A stretch of 10,557 nucleotides of DNA from Propionibacteriales bacterium. GTDB lineage: Bacteria > Actinomycetota > Actinomycetes > Propionibacteriales > Propionibacteriaceae. Shown one piece after another: positions 7,024-10,557 of this stretch. The position numbers and the translations under genes were made by a program. Under the pieces are notes generated by a model, which did no database searches, had not been told where the DNA came from, and saw only the letters and a list, made by a program, of their open reading frames with translations. The stretch is taken from positions 1-10,557 of the forward strand of contig JADGPB010000045.1 of assembly GCA_017882655.1 (NCBI GenBank), given 5' to 3'. Positions within the stretch are counted from its first letter, which is position 1, and the number at the start of each line of letters is the position of its first letter.

Positions 7024-7053
7024 CCCGCCCGGGCGGAGGTACACCCGGGCGGG
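7024..7053 (-). other. Intercistronic GC-rich stem-loop between binding protein and permease genes
   Basis: CCCGCCCGGG (7024-7033) and CCCGGGCGGG (7044-7053) form a perfect 10-bp stem with a 10-nt loop. No T-run follows on the minus strand, so it is not a classic intrinsic terminator. In such operons, hairpins here partly stop transcription or protect the upstream mRNA, giving more binding protein than permease; I infer that role. Confidence 0.75.
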
Positions 7054-7070
7054 CGGTCGGTGATGATTCG

Positions 7071-8373
7071 TCAGGACGTGGGCCAGGACTTGTCGATCGT
7101 CGTGAGGACGTCATCGAGCTTCTTGGTCCCCGACGTGTAGTCGACCATGCCTGTCCAGAAGGACTTCGATCCCACCGCACCAGGCATCTGGTCCGAGGCG
7201 TCGAATCGGAAGACGGAGGCTACCTGAGCTGCCTTCACGACCTCTCGGGTGACGTCGTTCGGGTAGTTCGCACTGTCGAACGACTTGTGCGGGGACAATG
7301 CAGCCCCTGACTTCGCGATCTCCACCCCGAAGGTGGGGTCGTTCACCAGGAAGTTCATGACCTTCTTGACGTTCTTGTCGTTCGACGTGAAGGCTGCAGC
7401 GAGGTCCCCGCCGCCCTCCATCGGGTTCTGCCCGTTGACGCTTGGAGTAGCGAACACGCCGACGCGCTGGTCGAGGTTGGCGAGGACATCCTTCGGGAAG
7501 AACGACGTGATGAAGTTGCCCTGCTTGAGCAGGTAGCACCCCGGGTCCTTCTCGAACATCGGATTGAACGCCTTGGAGAAGGTGACGGACGCCGCGTTCT
7601 TGGCTCCACCGAAGACGTTGCCGTCGGTCATGATGGTCTTGTTGTAGAGGTCGAAGGCCTTGCGGACCTCAGGGCTGTCGAACTTCACGTCGTGGCTCAC
7701 CCACTTGTCGTATACCTCAGGGGTGTTGGTCTGGAGCATGTAGTCCTCGATCCAGTCCGTACCCGCCCATCCGGTGGCCGAGCCGGACTCCATCCCGTAG
7801 CAGAGCGGGGTCTTGCCGTTCGCCTTGACCTTGGTGATGAGCGCGTCCAAGTCAGCCTGTGTCTTGGGCACCGTCAACCCGGCGGCGGAGAAGTTCGCCT
7901 TGTCGTACCAGTAGAGCGACTTGACGTTCATCGAGATGGGCGCGCCGTAGACCTTCCCATTCACCGTCGCGGCGTTGAGGAAGCCCGGAAGGATGTCCTT
8001 CTGGACGGACGCGACGTCTACCTGGGTGCTCAGCTCCGCCAGCTTGCCCTTCGTCGCCAAGCCCTTGAGGATGCCAGGCTGCGGGAAGATCGCGATGTCG
8101 GGGAGTTCGCCAGATGCGACCTTGGTCTGGATCAGCGTCTCGAAGCTGTCCGACTGGATGTAGTTGATCTTGATGCCGTTCTTGGCCGACTGCGTCCATG
8201 TCCTTGCGGAACGCGGTGTCCTGGGCGCTGCCGAACGCGTACATGATCGAGACGGTGTCCTTGGCCGTCTCGGCAGAGGCCGACTTGGTTGCAGCCGGCG
8301 TGCTCAGACAGCCTGACGTCGCCAGGCTGATCGCGATGGCGCCAGCAAAGCCGACGATTGTTCTCCTGCGCAT
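7071..8373 (-). pseudogene. Sugar ABC transporter substrate-binding lipoprotein, frameshifted near 8196
   Basis: An extracellular binding protein of the CUT1 (AglE/MalE) class, broken by a frameshift. The first 59 codons (8373-8197) give a signal peptide and a Cys at residue 22 (ATSGC, an imperfect lipobox), then VSIMYAFGSAQDTAFRKDM. Continuing in that frame gives nonsense to 7852. From 8195 another frame gives 374 residues of normal binding protein: TQSAKNGIKINYIQSDSFE, LPDIAIFPQPG, YGAPISMNVKSLYWY and so on to the TGA at 7071. Restoring two bases (ATGTGG for ATGG) would rejoin the frames as D-M-W-T-Q-S and give about 434 aa, a normal family length. The rest of the frame shows no decay, so the lesion is recent or a sequencing error. 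The start at ATG 8373 has AGGAG just upstream. It is the first gene of the transporter operon and diverges from the LacI regulator. Confidence 0.9.
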
Positions 8374-8401
8374 GATTCTCCTGTGGATCTGCGGGATCGA
8401 C

Positions 8402-8421
8402 GTCCGGCCCCAGTGCCGGAC
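8402..8421 (-). other. Hairpin in the 5' leader of the transporter mRNA
   Basis: GTCCGGC (8402-8408) and GCCGGAC (8415-8421) form a perfect 7-bp stem with a 6-nt loop. It lies between the predicted transcription start and the binding-protein start, about 29 nt before the ATG. It may stabilise the mRNA. No T-run follows. Confidence 0.55.
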
Positions 8422-8422
8422 A

Positions 8423-8444
8423 TCAGGTATTACGATTTACCTGA
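8423..8444. promoter_or_regulatory. LacI-type operator 1
   Basis: A 22-bp site with perfect 7-bp outer arms TCAGGTA and TACCTGA around the central TTACGATT, with the CG at the dyad as in LacI-family operators. It contains ACGATTTACC, also present in operator 2. It would overlap the transcription start of the predicted transporter promoter, a repressing position. Confidence 0.7.
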
Positions 8445-8449
8445 CGCAC

Positions 8450-8478
8450 ACTGTGCACCTCGGAGAACTCTTAGTCAA
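8450..8478 (-). promoter_or_regulatory. Predicted promoter of the transporter operon
   Basis: On the minus strand TTGACT (8473-8478) is separated by 17 bp from CACAGT (8450-8455). The -35 is strong and the -10 weak. The start would fall near 8443, giving a leader of about 70 nt. Both LacI-type operators overlap its key elements, which supports the placement. Confidence 0.55.
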
Positions 8479-8488
8479 ACGATTTACC
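8474..8488. promoter_or_regulatory. LacI-type operator 2
   Basis: GTCAAACGATTTACC has the LacI-family core AAACGATTT with CG at the centre and approximate dyad symmetry. It shares ACGATTTACC with operator 1; the two centres are 47 bp apart. It overlaps the -35 element TTGACT of the predicted transporter promoter on the minus strand. Confidence 0.68.
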
Positions 8489-8504
8489 AGCGGTGGCCCC
8501 TGGC

Positions 8505-8514
8505 GTTACGAAAC
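8505..8514. promoter_or_regulatory. Possible weak third operator
   Basis: GTTACGAAAC is a near-palindrome with a central CG, 29 bp from operator 2. It lacks the ATTTACC half-site seen in the other two, so it may be chance or a weak auxiliary site. Confidence 0.25.
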
Positions 8515-8542
8515 CGTGATGGATCGCCGCGAGACCCCGCCG

Positions 8543-8571
8543 TTGACCTCGGTCCCTGCTCCCGGTTGACT
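8543..8571 (+). promoter_or_regulatory. Candidate promoter of the lacI-family gene
   Basis: TTGACC (8543-8548) and TTGACT (8566-8571) are spaced by 17 bp on the plus strand, the second serving as a poor -10. Transcription would begin about 20 nt before the ATG at 8600. This is weak evidence based on spacing and the -35 match. Confidence 0.3.
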
Positions 8572-8599
8572 GACCACTGAGACCACTGAAGCCAGGACT

Positions 8600-9625
8600 A
8601 TGAAGGGGAAGCCTGAGCCCCGGCCCACCATGGCCGACGTGGGACGCGATGCAGGCGTCTCGCCCACCACGGTGTCGCTGATCTTGAATGGTCGTGGCTC
8701 GAGGATCAGCGACGAGACGCGCGAGCGCGTACTCGCAAGCGTTCAGAACCTCAACTATCGCCCGAACCGGACGGCTCAAGGGCTTCGAACGGGGACCACC
8801 GACACCATCGGCTTCCTCACCGACGAGATCGCCACGGAGGGCTTCTCAGGCCCCATGGTCGCCGCTATCCACGACCTGGCCTGGGAGAAGCGCTCCCTCC
8901 TCATCATGGTCAACACCACACGCAACCCCAGTCGGCTTCAGGCCGCCGTGGAAGATCTTGTCGACCGACGCGTGGACGCGCTGATCTTCGCTGCCATGGG
9001 GACACGCCAGGTGGACTTCCCGACGATCGCGCCGCAGACCCCGACCCTCCTGATCAACGCCTTTCCACAGAGCGGTTCGCTGCCGGCGATCCTCCCTGAC
9101 GAGATCGCGGGCGGACGCGCCGCAGTCGAACATGTGCTCTCACTCGGGCACCGCCGAATCGCGTTCATCGCAGGCCGCGAAGGCGCCTGGGCAACCAAGA
9201 TGCGGATCCGCGGTTTCAAGCAGGGCTTGGAGGCGGCCGGCATCGACCCTGACAAGAGTCCAATCCACCTCGGGAACTACCGCATCGACAGCGGGTACGA
9301 GATCACCATGCGGGTCATGCAGGCGAAGAAGCGCCCCACGGCGCTCCTGATGGGGAACGACCAGATGGCTACCGGCGCGTACATCGCCCTAGCTCGACTG
9401 GGGCTGAGGATCCCTGACGATGTCTCGGTGGTCGGCTACGACGACGAGCCCCTGGCTGCCGACCTGGCCCCGGCCCTCACCACGGTGCGGATCCCCTTCT
9501 ACGAGATGGGCCGGATCGCGGCGCAACACACGCTGGGACGAACCGTGGGCGACCTGCCCGCTCGGACATTCGAGGCGTGCACCATCGTCCACCGCTCGTC
9601 CACCAACCCTCCGCCCGGAGAGTGA
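8600..9625 (+). CDS. LacI-family sugar-responsive transcriptional regulator
   Basis: A 341-aa DNA-binding repressor of the LacI/GalR family, cytoplasmic. Residues 10-30 form the helix-turn-helix (TMADVGRDAGVSPTTVSLILN). The recognition-helix pair matching LacI Tyr17-Gln18 is Pro22-Thr23. The hinge helix is N56-RTAQGL with the minor-groove Leu at 62. Residues about 67-330 are a periplasmic-binding-protein-like ligand domain, with EHVLSLGHRRIAFIAG and DDVSVVGYDDEPLA as typical family blocks. ATG 8600 has only a weak AGGA before it; an internal ATG at 8630 would cut into the helix-turn-helix. The gene is divergent from the transporter operon, and two matching operators lie in the 226-bp gap, so it most likely represses the transporter. 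The inducer is unknown, presumably the transported sugar. It ends 24 bp before the convergent SHOCT gene, with no clear terminator between. Confidence 0.95.
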   Translation: MKGKPEPRPTMADVGRDAGVSPTTVSLILNGRGSRISDETRERVLASVQNLNYRPNRTAQGLRTGTTDTIGFLTDEIATEGFSGPMVAAIHDLAWEKRSLLIMVNTTRNPSRLQAAVEDLVDRRVDALIFAAMGTRQVDFPTIAPQTPTLLINAFPQSGSLPAILPDEIAGGRAAVEHVLSLGHRRIAFIAGREGAWATKMRIRGFKQGLEAAGIDPDKSPIHLGNYRIDSGYEITMRVMQAKKRPTALLMGNDQMATGAYIALARLGLRIPDDVSVVGYDDEPLAADLAPALTTVRIPFYEMGRIAAQHTLGRTVGDLPARTFEACTIVHRSSTNPPPGE

Positions 9626-9649
9626 GTTACCCCCGAGTCCTGCCGGAGG

Positions 9650-9946
9650 TCAGGCCTGGGCGGCGGGGTCAGGACCCTTGAGTGCCGTCCGGCGTGCGTA
9701 GTAGTCGTCGACGTCGATGTCGCCGTTCGCGAGCCGCTCGTTGAGCAGCTTGAGCGCGCTCAGGTACGGGTCGGACTCGACGTTCGGCGCGGCCACGAAG
9801 TTGGGCAGGTGGAGCTTGCCCTTGCGGTACTTCTTCACGAGCACGATCACCAGCGTGACGAGCAGCGCGAGGAAGATGAGGCTGAAGACGCCCTGCAAGA
9901 TGTAGGGCAACATCCCGACCGAGTGGCCAGGCATTTGGTGACGCAT
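9650..9946 (-). CDS. Small membrane protein with C-terminal SHOCT domain
   Basis: A 98-aa protein. Residues 14-37 are one hydrophobic membrane segment (LPYILQGVFSLIFLALLVTLVIVL), followed by the basic stretch KKYRKGK, which puts the C-terminus in the cytoplasm. Residues 62-90 (LSALKLLNERLANGDIDVDDYYARRTAL) match the SHOCT domain, a short helical motif often found at the ends of membrane proteins and thought to mediate oligomerisation. The start is ATG 9946 with GGAGG 8 nt upstream. It is convergent with the LacI-family gene, and the UxaE-like gene lies 134 bp upstream on the same strand. No specific function can be given. Confidence 0.85.
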   Translation of the reverse strand: MRHQMPGHSVGMLPYILQGVFSLIFLALLVTLVIVLVKKYRKGKLHLPNFVAAPNVESDPYLSALKLLNERLANGDIDVDDYYARRTALKGPDPAAQA

Positions 9947-10080
9947 AGGTTCCCCCTCCTATTGCCGCGATCACGGCGATCATTTTCGGTTCAGTGGACC
10001 TTTCACAGAAGGCCTCATCGTCCAGTGTGCGCTCGTCGCGGTGCGCCTCCAATACCGGGGGGCTGTGAAGGCTCTATGAG

Positions 10081-10557
10081 TTACCGCACGAAGGGGGCGA
10101 GGTGCTTGATGAAGTGCTCCTCGATGATCCCGTACAGCTCCTCGTCGTGGGCCTGCCACACCTCGTACATGCGGGGCTTGAACGCCTCGAGGATCGCTCC
10201 GTAGCCGACGTGCAGCACCTGGCGGCTGTCGATGACGTCGAGCAGCGTCGCGAGCTCGGCGTCCGTCGGGTTGGTCGGGACCTTGGCCGGGTCGCACGAC
10301 AGGTGGTAGCTCTTGCGGTTCTGCTCGAAGCTGTCCAGGGAGAGCTGGACGATCTCACGCATGAGGTCGCCGTCGTGGCGAGCGATCACGCGTAGGGCCT
10401 CGGCCCAGCTCGTACCGGCCGTCTTGAGGTGGGCCAGGCCACCGGTCGCCTCGGCGAAGAGCGGATAGGTCGAGTACTTGTCGGATCCGGAGTGCAGGCT
10501 CAGCTTGTACGGGCCGAGGGCCTTGGCGATCTCCGCGTGGACCTCGAAGTCGCGCTT
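10081..10557 (-). CDS. uxaE: UxaE-like tagaturonate/fructuronate epimerase, C-terminal 158 residues (5' end beyond window)
   Basis: The visible part reads KLSLHSGSDKYSTYPLFAEATGG, then LAHLKTAGTSWAEALRVIA, then SYHLSCDPAKVP and the end EEHFIKHLAPFVR before TAA at 10081. The HSGSDK and HLKTAGTS motifs are those I associate with the UxaE family, which interconverts D-tagaturonate and D-fructuronate in hexuronate breakdown; conserved His residues probably bind a metal. The family is about 400-480 residues, so roughly the last third is present, and the frame is intact. Its upstream neighbours are out of view, so whether it belongs to a uronate operon cannot be told here. It could instead act on a related keto-sugar acid. 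Function in detail is less sure than family. Confidence 0.75.
   Translation of the reverse strand, partial: KRDFEVHAEIAKALGPYKLSLHSGSDKYSTYPLFAEATGGLAHLKTAGTSWAEALRVIARHDGDLMREIVQLSLDSFEQNRKSYHLSCDPAKVPTNPTDAELATLLDVIDSRQVLHVGYGAILEAFKPRMYEVWQAHDEELYGIIEEHFIKHLAPFVR

Noticed and set aside
6011..7180. Extension of permease 2 upstream to give a 693-aa protein
   Set aside because: The permease begins properly at ATG 6010 with a ribosome-binding site and ATGA overlap. The extra upstream part is an out-of-frame reading of permease 1 rich in Arg, His and Pro.
7852..8193. Continuation of the binding-protein N-terminal frame past the frameshift as a separate short protein
   Set aside because: After residue 59 the sequence (VGQERHQDQLHPVGQL onward) has no resemblance to any binding protein, while another frame resumes the expected sequence at once. 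It is a frameshift tail, not a gene.
9626..9649. Search for a terminator shared by the convergent lacI-family and SHOCT genes
   Set aside because: The 24-bp gap contains no stem of useful length and no T-run on either strand.

Overview
The window is high-GC DNA with GTG starts, short intergenic gaps and strong G+C bias at third codon positions. Together with a translational isoleucine T-box in front of ileS and a eukaryote-like (type 2) isoleucyl-tRNA synthetase, this points to an actinobacterium. Nocardioidaceae or a relative is plausible, but I cannot fix the genus. There is no integrase, transposase, tRNA, rRNA or CRISPR array, so this looks like a normal chromosomal segment.

Layout, left to right. 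(1) 1-1847, minus: the N-terminal 615 codons of ileS, whose leader at 1848-2040 carries a complete T-box riboswitch. It has an AUC specifier loop, a UGGU T-box bulge, and a hairpin that hides the Shine-Dalgarno. (2) 2120-3343, plus: a lipoprotein serpin, diverging from ileS. It meets tail to tail, with overlapping stop codons, (3) 3340-4953, minus: a protein with the M16 (insulinase-type) fold but without the HxxEH zinc site, plus an extra C-terminal region. (4) 5099-8373, minus: a CUT1-type sugar ABC transporter in the order binding protein, permease 1, permease 2. The binding-protein gene has a frameshift near 8196. (5) 8600-9625, plus: a divergent LacI-family regulator. Two LacI-type half-palindromic sites sharing the same 10-mer lie across the predicted transporter promoter in the 226-bp gap. 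(6) 9650-9946, minus: a 98-aa membrane protein with a SHOCT domain. (7) 10081-10557, minus: the C-terminal part of a UxaE-like tagaturonate epimerase, running off the right edge.

How they work together. The LacI protein most likely represses the transporter operon until a sugar ligand binds. No ATPase or glycosidase is encoded beside the transporter, so it would need a shared ATPase (MsiK type) from elsewhere. The permeases and the repaired binding protein look most like alpha-glucoside (AglEFG) transporters, but the UxaE-like gene nearby leaves a uronate substrate possible. The ileS gene is regulated separately by uncharged tRNA-Ile.

The points most worth following up are the swapped GXHH form of the HIGH motif in IleRS (a form linked to very high mupirocin resistance), the clear mutually exclusive pairing in the T-box, the catalytically dead M16 protein paired with a lipoprotein serpin, and the two-base lesion in the sugar-binding protein. 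No gap between genes exceeds 300 bases. The gap 4954-5098 shows only the ribosome-binding site of the M16-like gene and no clear terminator. The gap 9947-10080 shows a ribosome-binding site and no convincing promoter or terminator.
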